A DNA stretch of 64,000 nt. Source: Ilyomonas limi. GTDB lineage: Bacteria; Bacteroidota; Bacteroidia; Chitinophagales; Chitinophagaceae. The position numbers were made by a program, and so were the translations under genes. Under the pieces are notes generated by a model. It worked only from the letters and a program-made list of their open reading frames with translations. It was not told where the DNA came from and made no database searches. Of this stretch, positions 1-7,169 are shown in pieces. The stretch's first letter is position 1. Every line of letters begins with the position of its first letter. Location: NCBI RefSeq assembly GCF_005233845.1, contig NZ_SZQL01000020.1:34471-98470 (forward strand), in the 5' to 3' direction.

Positions 1-229
1 GGCCAATATAAATTATCCTACCTTTTGGCATGCACGCGGCTATGGTTTGTTTGCTGCCAATCCTTTGGGCGAAAACATTTTTACCAATGGTAAAAGTGCC
101 AAAAACCTGCAGCTCCATAAAGGCGAGTCGGTTACATTCCGTTATCGTATCATTATCCAAAATGGTAGTACAACCCTTTCACCCAAACAGTTAGATATGC
201 TGGCTGATAATTTTGCAAAGGTGAAATAA
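1..229 (+). CDS. PmoA-like (DUF6807) family protein, C-terminal fragment
   Basis: The window opens inside a gene read in frame 2; about 75 codons remain before TAA. The visible tail contains YPTFWHARGYGLFAANPLG, typical of the C-terminal end of the PmoA/DUF6807 family, in which a His-Ala-Arg-Gly-Tyr-Gly motif precedes a conserved Asn-Pro. It then runs through a beta-rich end with FRYRIII. In Bacteroidota these are usually secreted or periplasmic proteins near sugar catabolism genes; the link to methane oxygenase is by name only and no such activity should be inferred. The N-terminus and any signal peptide lie outside the window. The family call rests on recognition of the motif. Confidence 0.7.
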   Translation, partial: ANINYPTFWHARGYGLFAANPLGENIFTNGKSAKNLQLHKGESVTFRYRIIIQNGSTTLSPKQLDMLADNFAKVK

Positions 230-374
230 GTATAGTTGTAATAAACTTTTAGCAGCAAGCAATCTTTATTTATAGCAATCTATAATTTATGCTTAATAAA
301 ATTACTGCTGGTTTATTCACTTATTTTATTAGCATATTTTTACACGTTGTGCTAAAGAACAATTTTTCGTTTCT

Positions 375-3353
375 ATGAATATGGGTGCAACTCATCAACC
401 TGCTACTGACGACCGTTTTGAAACAAAAACAAAGATGACCAACGATGCTATCTGGGATTGGGATCTTACTACTAATAAAATGTGGTGGAACGAAGGTTTT
501 AAAAACATCTTTGGTTATACCGAAGCTGAACCTACTATTGACTCCTGGACCAGCAGGATACACCCGCATGACATTGAAAGGATAACTACTGCCGTAAAGC
601 AGGTGATTGCAAATGAAAGCGACAAGTGGGGTGAAGAATACCGCTTTTTGCGTGCCGATGGCACATACGCTTATGTGTTTGGCAGAGGCTACGCTATTGT
701 GCAGAATAATAAGCCTTTAAGAGTTGTAGGTTGTATGATAGATATAACTGCGCAAAAACAACTGCAAACAGCCAAAGAAGAATCGGAAGAATGGATACGC
801 TTTGCCTTAGATGCTGCGGGACTTGGCACCTGGGATTTTGATATACAATCGGGCATGATTAAGTGGGATAAGCGTTGCAGGGAATTGAATGGCTGGAGCA
901 AAGGCGAAGACATAAAACTTGAAAACATTTTAGTCCATATTCATCCTGATGATCTGAAACGGGTGGAAGATTCAATTGCTGATGCAATTAATCCGGCAAT
1001 AAAAGGAGATTACCACATTGAGTTTAGAGTAATAGGTGCTGAGGATAAAGTAGAACGATGGATACGAAGTAAAGGCAAGGCTCATTTTAATGAGGATGGC
1101 ACTGCAAAACGCCTGTCGGGTATTGTACAGGATATTACCAAAGAAAAAAACAACCGGCAGGAGCAGGATATGTTGCTGAAACTGGTGGATAATACACCTG
1201 AATTTGTTGCGATGGCCACTGCCGAAGGTAAAGTAATCTACCTTAATAATGCAGGCAGAAAACTCGTGGGTATTGGCCCGAATGAAAATGTACACGACAT
1301 TGAAGTAAGAAATTTTTATTTGCCTGAATTTTATACTTTTTTGGAGAAGGATGTATTACCTGCACTTTTCAGGAACAGCCATTGGTCTGGCAAAATACAT
1401 TTAAAGCATTTTAAGACGGATGAACAGATTCCCTGCCATGCAGAGTTTATTACCATTAACGATCCGGCTACGGGAAAAGTACTGGTACGCGGCGTCACCA
1501 TGCGCGATCTACGGCCGGAGTATGCTGCACAGGCCGAACAACTAAAGCTGCTGACGCTGGTGGATAACAGTGTTGACATGATGTCCATTTTACGGCTGGA
1601 TGGTAAAAACAGCTATATCAATAAAGCCGGTAAGGTATTGCTTGGGCTGGATGAGAATGCCGATGTAACGGAGATCTCTATCAGCGAATTTCATACGCCG
1701 GAGCAGATCAGTTTTGTGCAGCAGGAAATTCTTCCAAATGTGATGAAAAATGGCAGGTGGTCGGGCCGCTTTGCTATTAAACACCTGAAAACAGGTGAAA
1801 TTATTCCGCTCGAAAATAATAGCTTACGTATTGATGATGCCATTACCGGCCAACCTATTGCTATTGGTGCGGTAATGCGCGATCTAAGACCGGAAATGGC
1901 TGCGCAAAGTGAGCAAAGAAGATTGCTTGCTTTGCTGGAGAATACCAATGATTTTGTAAGCCTTTCCGATATCAGTGGCAACGTATCTTATGTAAATGCT
2001 TCGGGCTTAAGGATGATGGGGTTTGAAAATTTGGAAGAAGCAAAAAGACACAATACCGAGTATGTAATGCCAGGCGAAGTAAACCATGTAAAATATACAA
2101 TTTACAAGGCTTTGATGGAAAGAGGCGTATGGAGCGGAGAAGTGTTGTATCGTCACTTCAAAACCAGAGAAGCCATACCTGTGCAAGGCACTACGATGAT
2201 GGTGTACGACCCTGTTACCCGTCAGCCACAAGGCAGGGCAACTATTGTAAGGGACTTGCGCCCCGAAAGAGCCGCGCAAAAAGCACTGCGCGAAAGTGAG
2301 CAACTGTTTAGAAGCATTGCCACTGCACTGCCACTAATATTATGGATGTCCAATGCAAAAGGAGAAATTACCTTCATGAATCAAAAATGGGTAGAGTTTC
2401 TGGGCTTGCCCGGGCAGCCAAAATTTGATGGTCAAATATGGTATGAGGCTATTGTGGAGGAAGACCGCGAGGCTGCAGTGCAAACTTATTCTTATGCCAT
2501 GCAGTCTGCCACTACGCTGAGCATGGAATTTCGCGTAAAACGCGCAGATGGGAAAATTATATGGACTTACTCGCTTGGTCAGCCCCAGTACGATCAGCAA
2601 GGTAATTATACGGGTTTTTTAGGCTATACCATTGACATAACAGCACAAAAAGAATTGCAGCGCCAGAAAGATGAATTTATTGGTATTGCGAGCCACGAAT
2701 TGAAGACCCCTGTCACCAGCATTAAAGCCTATGCACAATTGCTGAAAGAGATGTCTGCCGTACGGGGTGATACCTTAGAAACACAGATGCTTACCAAAAT
2801 GGACGGACAGATAACCAAGTTGTCCAACCTTATCCGCGATTTGCTGGATGTAACCAAAATTCAGGCAGGCAAGCTGCAGTTTAATGATGCGTATTTTGAC
2901 TTTGATAAACTTGTAGAGGAAGTGTTGGAAGAGATGCAGCGTACTACCAACCGTCATCAGATAGTCTGGCAGGGCTCTGATTTAGGTATTATATATGGCG
3001 ACGAGCACCGCATCAGCCAGGTTATCACCAATCTCCTGTCTAATGCCATTAAATATTCGCCAAACGCAGATAGAATCATTGTTACTGCCAGCAAAGAAAA
3101 TAATGAAGTAAAACTATCGGTACAGGATTTTGGAATAGGCATTCCCAAAGACAATCTGGAGAAAGTGTTTGAACAGTTTTATCGCGTGAGCAATAATAAA
3201 CAGCACCTCTATCCGGGGCTTGGTTTGGGGCTGTATATTTCAGCCGAAATCATTCGCCGCGAAGGTGGCAAAATTGGCGTGGAAAGCACTGAAGGAGAAG
3301 GCTCCATCTTCTATTTTACATTGCCTATTGACAGTAAAAAGGATAGTGCATAA
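375..3353 (+). CDS. Multi-PAS sensor histidine kinase (soluble)
   Basis: A 992-residue kinase with no predicted membrane segment, so probably a cytoplasmic sensor. Six PAS-type modules can be seen, starting roughly at residues 20, 140, 265, 395, 520 and 650. Modules three to five are close repeats of one another, each opening with LxLVDN or LLALLENT and ending near MRDLRPE or VRDLRPE. Then come a HisKA domain with the phospho-acceptor His774 in SHELKTP, and a HATPase domain with N box NLLSNAIKYS, G1 box DFGIGIP and G2 box GLGLGLYI. There is no receiver domain and no response regulator next door, so the partner is unknown. The start at 375 (MNMGATH) is uncertain; an ATG at 381 is an alternative. 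The downstream gene is convergent. Confidence 0.9.
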   Translation: MNMGATHQPATDDRFETKTKMTNDAIWDWDLTTNKMWWNEGFKNIFGYTEAEPTIDSWTSRIHPHDIERITTAVKQVIANESDKWGEEYRFLRADGTYAYVFGRGYAIVQNNKPLRVVGCMIDITAQKQLQTAKEESEEWIRFALDAAGLGTWDFDIQSGMIKWDKRCRELNGWSKGEDIKLENILVHIHPDDLKRVEDSIADAINPAIKGDYHIEFRVIGAEDKVERWIRSKGKAHFNEDGTAKRLSGIVQDITKEKNNRQEQDMLLKLVDNTPEFVAMATAEGKVIYLNNAGRKLVGIGPNENVHDIEVRNFYLPEFYTFLEKDVLPALFRNSHWSGKIHLKHFKTDEQIPCHAEFITINDPATGKVLVRGVTMRDLRPEYAAQAEQLKLLTLVDNSVDMMSILRLDGKNSYINKAGKVLLGLDENADVTEISISEFHTPEQISFVQQEILPNVMKNGRWSGRFAIKHLKTGEIIPLENNSLRIDDAITGQPIAIGAVMRDLRPEMAAQSEQRRLLALLENTNDFVSLSDISGNVSYVNASGLRMMGFENLEEAKRHNTEYVMPGEVNHVKYTIYKALMERGVWSGEVLYRHFKTREAIPVQGTTMMVYDPVTRQPQGRATIVRDLRPERAAQKALRESEQLFRSIATALPLILWMSNAKGEITFMNQKWVEFLGLPGQPKFDGQIWYEAIVEEDREAAVQTYSYAMQSATTLSMEFRVKRADGKIIWTYSLGQPQYDQQGNYTGFLGYTIDITAQKELQRQKDEFIGIASHELKTPVTSIKAYAQLLKEMSAVRGDTLETQMLTKMDGQITKLSNLIRDLLDVTKIQAGKLQFNDAYFDFDKLVEEVLEEMQRTTNRHQIVWQGSDLGIIYGDEHRISQVITNLLSNAIKYSPNADRIIVTASKENNEVKLSVQDFGIGIPKDNLEKVFEQFYRVSNNKQHLYPGLGLGLYISAEIIRREGGKIGVESTEGEGSIFYFTLPIDSKKDSA

Positions 3354-3400
3354 AAGAAGGCAAACAATTGAGACTTATTTCAGTTTGATGTATTACAACA

Positions 3401-3426
3401 TAGCCCACGGATTAATCCGTGGGCTA
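3401..3426. repeat. Perfect 26-bp palindrome between convergent genes
   Basis: TAGCCCACGGATT is followed immediately by its exact reverse complement. It lies between the ends of the kinase gene and hsp20. It could act as a bidirectional terminator, but there is no T-run on the plus strand, and the perfect palindrome with no loop looks more like a REP-type intergenic palindrome. Confidence 0.7.
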
Positions 3427-3500
3427 TAAAGAATGTTTGTTTGATGCAATAGAACCATTTTTTTAGATTCCGTTGATGCCTAAAAATTCCAATTCAGAAA

Positions 3501-3953
3501 TTAAGCAATTTCAATCATGCGCGGCGGTTTTTGCTTAGCTTCTTCTTTTTTAGGAATCATCAGGTGCAATACACCATCTTCGTAGCGGGCTTGTATTTTA
3601 TCGGCATCCACTACATCTTTTTGCAGGGTAAAAGTGCGGTAGAAAGATTGGTAACTGAATTCGCGGGTAATGTATTTTTCATCGCCACTACTCTGTTGTT
3701 CATTCTCTTTTTCTGAACTAAGGGTGAGTACATTACCATCCAGTTGCACTTTAAAATCTTTTTTGTTCATGCCGGGGGCTGCCACTTCTACTTCGTAATT
3801 GTCACCTGTCTCTTTGATGTTTACTGCCGGAATAGTCGTGTTGGTATTCGAGAAATTAGACGTATTCCAATTAAAAATGTCGCGGTTAAAGAAATCATCA
3901 AAGAATGTAGGTAAATGGTTCAGCAAATTACCGTTTCTTCTTACGATTGTCAT
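3501..3953 (-). CDS. Small heat-shock protein, Hsp20/alpha-crystallin family
   Basis: A 150-residue ATP-independent chaperone that binds unfolding proteins under stress. The N-terminal arm (1-40) is rich in Phe and Asn and includes FFDDFFNRDIFNW. The alpha-crystallin domain runs from about 42 to 145 and contains the conserved AAPGMNKKDFKV strand region and the GVLHLMIPK motif (family A-x-x-x-n-GvL). The C-terminal IEI is the usual I-x-I oligomer anchor. The start is fixed by a very strong Shine-Dalgarno sequence (AAGGAGG, 5 bases before ATG), which is rare in Bacteroidota. A sigma-54-like -24/-12 element lies 45 bases upstream. The gene is monocistronic as far as can be seen. Confidence 0.95.
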   Translation of the reverse strand: MTIVRRNGNLLNHLPTFFDDFFNRDIFNWNTSNFSNTNTTIPAVNIKETGDNYEVEVAAPGMNKKDFKVQLDGNVLTLSSEKENEQQSSGDEKYITREFSYQSFYRTFTLQKDVVDADKIQARYEDGVLHLMIPKKEEAKQKPPRMIEIA

Positions 3954-3958
3954 AATTG

Positions 3959-3967
3959 CCTCCTTTT
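3959..3967 (-). promoter_or_regulatory. Strong Shine-Dalgarno site of hsp20
   Basis: Read on the minus strand, AAAAGGAGG sits 5 bases before the hsp20 ATG. It is an almost perfect anti-16S match. Most Bacteroidota genes, including nearly all others in this window, lack such a site, so it points to a specially efficient or separately controlled mRNA. Confidence 0.85.
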
Positions 3968-3998
3968 AATTGGTTAAAGAATAATTTTATAAGTGTTT

Positions 3999-4014
3999 AG
4001 CAAGCAAAATGCCA
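3999..4014 (-). promoter_or_regulatory. Sigma-54-like -24/-12 promoter of hsp20
   Basis: The minus strand reads TGGCATTTTGCTTGCT. The RpoN consensus is TGGCAC-N5-TTGCW; this site keeps the -24 TGGCA, the -12 TTGCT and the exact 10-base spacing between the invariant GG and GC. The element ends 45 bases before the ATG, giving a leader of about 35 nt that contains the Shine-Dalgarno site. No enhancer-binding regulator gene is seen nearby. The match is seen; its use as a promoter is inferred. Confidence 0.6.
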
Positions 4015-4244
4015 CGGCATTTTTCACCCGGTAGCGCTGCAATTTTTTCTTTTTAGCTGCAAAAAATACAGGATTTAAGACAAATTTTCCTGCTTACAGC
4101 GGTACACGAATGCTTAGGAATATTGAATAATTTAAATGCAGCTACAGAATTGTAAATTGTATGAGAAAGTCCACTCACAAACCGCCATTTACCACTTACA
4201 AAAAACATCTGTGTTTATATGTGAGAAACTACAATAGCTGGTTT

Positions 4245-4252
4245 TATTTTTG
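4245..4252 (+). promoter_or_regulatory. Bacteroidota-type -7 box of the ankyrin gene
   Basis: TATTTTTG fits the TAnnTTTG -7 consensus of the primary sigma factor in Bacteroidota and lies 28 bases before the ankyrin start. No good -33 TTTG is found at the normal spacing. The rest of the hsp20-ankyrin gap (3954-4279) holds only this, the hsp20 control elements and a short stretch resembling other intergenic ACATCTGTGTTTAT sequences. Confidence 0.45.
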
Positions 4253-4279
4253 CCATTATAAAAATTCATTTCATTACTT

Positions 4280-4777
4280 ATGCCACCTTCTTTACAATAC
4301 GATTTTTTGGATGCTTGCCGACGCGGCGATTTGCAACAGGTAAAAGAACTATTTACTATCAATAATATGCTTATCAATACCGAAGACGCTAAAGGTTTTA
4401 CGCCGCTTATTATTGCAGTGTATAACAATCAGGCGGAGGTTACAGATTTTTTACTCAGCAATGGCGCACGCACCGAAAGTCAGGATGCATCGGGCAATAC
4501 AGCGCTAATGGGCGCTGCTTTTAAAGGCTATAAAGTATTGGTTGAAAAATTATTAAATGCCGGCGCCGATGTCAATCAGCGTAATTATCAGGGTGCTAAT
4601 GCACTTACGTTTGCAGCCACTTTTGGACAAATGGAAATTGCAGAATTGCTGTTGCAAAAAGGCGCTGATATGTTTGCAGAGGATGTGCGCGGCAAGAGTC
4701 CGCTGGACCATGCAGTAATACAGGAAAACGAGCCGATGGTATTGCTGTTGGAACGATATGCAAGCAATGGGCAATAA
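4280..4777 (+). CDS. Ankyrin repeat protein
   Basis: 165 residues made almost entirely of ankyrin repeats (about five, starting near residues 5, 38, 71, 104 and 137). Each carries the G-x-T-x-L / A-x-x-x-G / LL-x-x-GA pattern, for example NTALMGAAFKGY and LLNAGADVN. There is no signal peptide, so it is probably a cytoplasmic protein-binding scaffold. The partner cannot be told from sequence. Small bacterial ankyrin proteins sometimes sit beside catalases or pyrophosphatase-type enzymes; here the next gene, 61 bases downstream, is a pyrophosphatase, which may be coincidence. Confidence 0.85.
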   Translation: MPPSLQYDFLDACRRGDLQQVKELFTINNMLINTEDAKGFTPLIIAVYNNQAEVTDFLLSNGARTESQDASGNTALMGAAFKGYKVLVEKLLNAGADVNQRNYQGANALTFAATFGQMEIAELLLQKGADMFAEDVRGKSPLDHAVIQENEPMVLLLERYASNGQ

Positions 4778-4838
4778 ATAAAAATAGGGCATAAAGCATT
4801 GCTTTCAATAATAACATTAACCATTAACAATATACAAT

Positions 4839-5315
4839 ATGGATGCGGTAATTGCCATTATTGAAACACCTAAGGGAAGCGCTCATAAATATACTTACGA
4901 GCGGGATAAGCACTTATTCAAGCTCACCAAAGTATTGCCTGCAGGCATGGTATTTCCATTTGACTTTGGTTTTATTCCCGATACTAAAGGTGAAGACGGC
5001 GACCCGCTCGACATTATTGTTATTTCCGAATTTCAAACCTTTACCGGCTGCATGATGGATTGCCGTATTATCGGCGGCATTAAGGCACAGCAAACAGAGC
5101 GCGATGGCAGAACTTTACGCAACGATCGCTTCATTGGCATTCCCGAAGTATCGCAATTATTTGCCGATATAAATAGTACAGAAGATTTTCCGAAAAAAAT
5201 TATGGATCAGTTAGAAGCATTCTTTAAAAACTACAACGAGCAAAGCGGCAAACAGTTTAAGTCGTTGGGCCGGATGACGCCGGAGGAAGGATATACATTA
5301 ATTCAAAAAGGATAA
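4839..5315 (+). CDS. Family I inorganic pyrophosphatase, divergent clade
   Basis: 158 residues with the family I signature DGDPLDIIV (Asp53, Asp55, Asp58 as metal ligands) and the entry motif IETPKGSAHKY. It would split pyrophosphate to phosphate in the cytoplasm. By hand alignment to the E. coli enzyme several active-site residues differ: Glu31 becomes Thr19, Arg43 becomes Lys31, Tyr55 becomes Phe43, and the D-A-K loop reads N-D-R (RNDRFIGIP). This matches a clade widely annotated as pyrophosphatase, but its activity may be lower or on another phosphoanhydride. The stop lies 8 bases before the next start, indicating an operon with the phosphoesterase. Confidence 0.85.
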   Translation: MDAVIAIIETPKGSAHKYTYERDKHLFKLTKVLPAGMVFPFDFGFIPDTKGEDGDPLDIIVISEFQTFTGCMMDCRIIGGIKAQQTERDGRTLRNDRFIGIPEVSQLFADINSTEDFPKKIMDQLEAFFKNYNEQSGKQFKSLGRMTPEEGYTLIQKG

Positions 5316-5323
5316 GGTTGAAT

Positions 5324-5836
5324 ATGATAAAAATTGGTTTGCTCTCCGATACACATAATTATTTAGATGAAGCTGTTTTTAAGCACTTTGAGTATTGTGA
5401 TGAAATATGGCACGCCGGCGACTTTGGTACGATAGATATTGCTAATAAATTGCGTGCTTTTAAGCCACTAAAAGGCGTGTACGGCAATATTGATGGCTAT
5501 GATATAAGAAGCGAATTTCCTGAACAGCTTCATTTTCAGTGCGAAGGTGTGAAGGTATTTATGAAGCACATTGGTGGTTATCCAGGCAAGTATGCACCCG
5601 GTGTGAGGAATACTATTATTGCACAGCAACCACAACTGTTTATATCCGGTCATTCGCACATACTTAAGATCATGTATGATGATAAACTACACTGCCTGCA
5701 TATCAATCCCGGAGCAGCAGGATTGCAAGGTTGGCACAAAGTGCGGACGTTAGTACGTTTTGTTATTGATGATACAGAAATTAAAAATTGTGAGGTGATA
5801 GAGTTGGGTAAAAAAGGAATGAAGGAATCATTGTAA
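5324..5836 (+). CDS. Metallophosphoesterase, YfcE/MJ0936 type
   Basis: A 170-residue calcineurin-like phosphoesterase. Metal-binding motifs are all present: D-T-H (Asp9, His11), HAGD (Asp33), GNID (Asn55), KH (His82) and SGHSH (His110, His112). The GNID form, without the His of GNHD, is usual for the YfcE branch, which acts on phosphodiesters in vitro. I chose ATG 5324 over the in-frame TTG six bases earlier. It follows the pyrophosphatase by 8 bases and is probably translated from the same mRNA, which would fit a joint role in phosphate ester or nucleotide clean-up; the in vivo substrate is unknown. Confidence 0.88.
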   Translation: MIKIGLLSDTHNYLDEAVFKHFEYCDEIWHAGDFGTIDIANKLRAFKPLKGVYGNIDGYDIRSEFPEQLHFQCEGVKVFMKHIGGYPGKYAPGVRNTIIAQQPQLFISGHSHILKIMYDDKLHCLHINPGAAGLQGWHKVRTLVRFVIDDTEIKNCEVIELGKKGMKESL

Positions 5837-5944
5837 ATCCTTTATAAAATTAATTAGGGGCGAAAGCAGCCCGTCATTATCTTACGCCAAGTTCTCCAAA
5901 ATATTTGTAATCAGTGCTATCAGTTGCATTCATCAGCTTAATCA

Positions 5945-6868
5945 TTATTCAGGAAGATCTTTGAAATGTGCACGCATTTTTACCGGATAATCTGCCAATG
6001 CAATCTCCGGTTCCGCAATTTCAGGGTGCCACAGCTTTTCCCATTCAAAGCTGTAATAACCGGTATAAGCGTTTCTATATAAAACATCTATGCCCGCAAA
6101 CACCGGCGAAATACCCTGACCGAGCAAGGTGTATAATTCTTTTCCATTTACTATGCTGAGGTCTTTGATATGTGCATGATGAATGTATGGCTTTAACTTT
6201 TGATACACTTGCGCCGGCGGCTCTTTGGTTACCGACCACATATTTACAATATCCCACACCAAACCAACTTTTGGATGTGCTGCCAGTTGCATTATATGTA
6301 CTATGTCATCTGCTTTTACTACCTCGCCATGCGTTTCCATCAGCACAGTTACATTGGTATTTTTGGCATAATCGCCCAACTCCTGCAAGCCTTTTGCAAT
6401 CAGTTCCATAGTAGCATTGCGGTCTTGACCGGGTGGAAAATCGTTAGGGAAAACGCGGATGTAAGAGCAGTGTAATTGTTGTGCCAGGTCAATAAATGCT
6501 TTGGCTTCATCGAGGTTCTTTTTGCGTTCGGCAGCATCGCTGTGATGCAAAGCAGCGGAAGACCCCAGGTTTACAATATGGAGTCTTTTATCCTTTACCA
6601 ATTGCATTGTGTCATTTATTTTATCTGCACTGAATACCGGGCACTTTGGTAAATACATCTCCCGCTCAATACCTCTTATTTCAATGCCATTATAGCCGTT
6701 AGTGGCTGCAAAATGTACAATAGTATCAAAGCTCCAGTCGGGGCAGCCTAAGGTAGAAAACGAAAGCAAAGGCTTGTTGTTTTTGAAATAAAAATTGTTT
6801 TTTGCTAGCGGAAACAGCAACAGGCTGCTTGTGTTTTTTACAAAGTTTCTCCGTGTAATATTTTTCAT
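5945..6868 (-). CDS. Sugar phosphate isomerase/epimerase-like TIM-barrel protein (exported)
   Basis: 307 residues of the xylose-isomerase-like TIM-barrel (AP_endonuc_2) superfamily. Conserved metal-site positions are visible as GIEIRG (Glu), METHGE (Glu), WDIVNMW (Asp), HAHIKD (His) and SFEWEK (Glu), so the active site looks intact. The N-terminus MKNITRRNFVKN followed by a hydrophobic stretch is a twin-arginine type signal, suggesting export. I chose the internal ATG at 6868 because it starts this signal; an upstream ATG would add 11 residues that bury it. The substrate is unknown. Similar exported proteins occur at 20854 and 35891 in this window. Confidence 0.85.
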   Translation of the reverse strand: MKNITRRNFVKNTSSLLLFPLAKNNFYFKNNKPLLSFSTLGCPDWSFDTIVHFAATNGYNGIEIRGIEREMYLPKCPVFSADKINDTMQLVKDKRLHIVNLGSSAALHHSDAAERKKNLDEAKAFIDLAQQLHCSYIRVFPNDFPPGQDRNATMELIAKGLQELGDYAKNTNVTVLMETHGEVVKADDIVHIMQLAAHPKVGLVWDIVNMWSVTKEPPAQVYQKLKPYIHHAHIKDLSIVNGKELYTLLGQGISPVFAGIDVLYRNAYTGYYSFEWEKLWHPEIAEPEIALADYPVKMRAHFKDLPE

Positions 6869-7018
6869 ATTGAAGCAGATAAGCGTGGTGGAAAGATACA
6901 TTATCCGGACGGAGATTTGAGAGATTTTTAAGATTTGCCGGATTATATAATAAGAATATGTTTTTGCTTTACTGGTATATAAAAAGATGCTTTTGTTTTT
7001 TAAGAATATAGAACCATG

Positions 7019-7102
7019 AAGTCGCAGAGAAATAAGGTTGCACGAAGACTTTTTAGTTTATGTTCTTTATGTTCTTTTGTGCCTTTGTGTCTTTGCGACT
7101 CC
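7019..7102. repeat. Imperfect inverted repeat (GTCGCAGAGA / TTTGTGCCTTTGTGTC type)
   Basis: Within the 301-base gap 6869-7169 a left arm beginning GAAGTCGCAGAGA is loosely repeated in inverted form by a right arm ending TGTGTCTTTGCGACTCC. Sequences rich in CACAAAG/CTTTGTG like this are scattered through many bacterial genomes as short non-coding repeats. No other signal is seen in the gap. Confidence 0.45.
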
Positions 7103-7169
7103 AAAAAATAGCAACAGCAAAAAATCTTATTGCTGTAGATTTGACTTTTATACAACTTGTTTTGTTATT

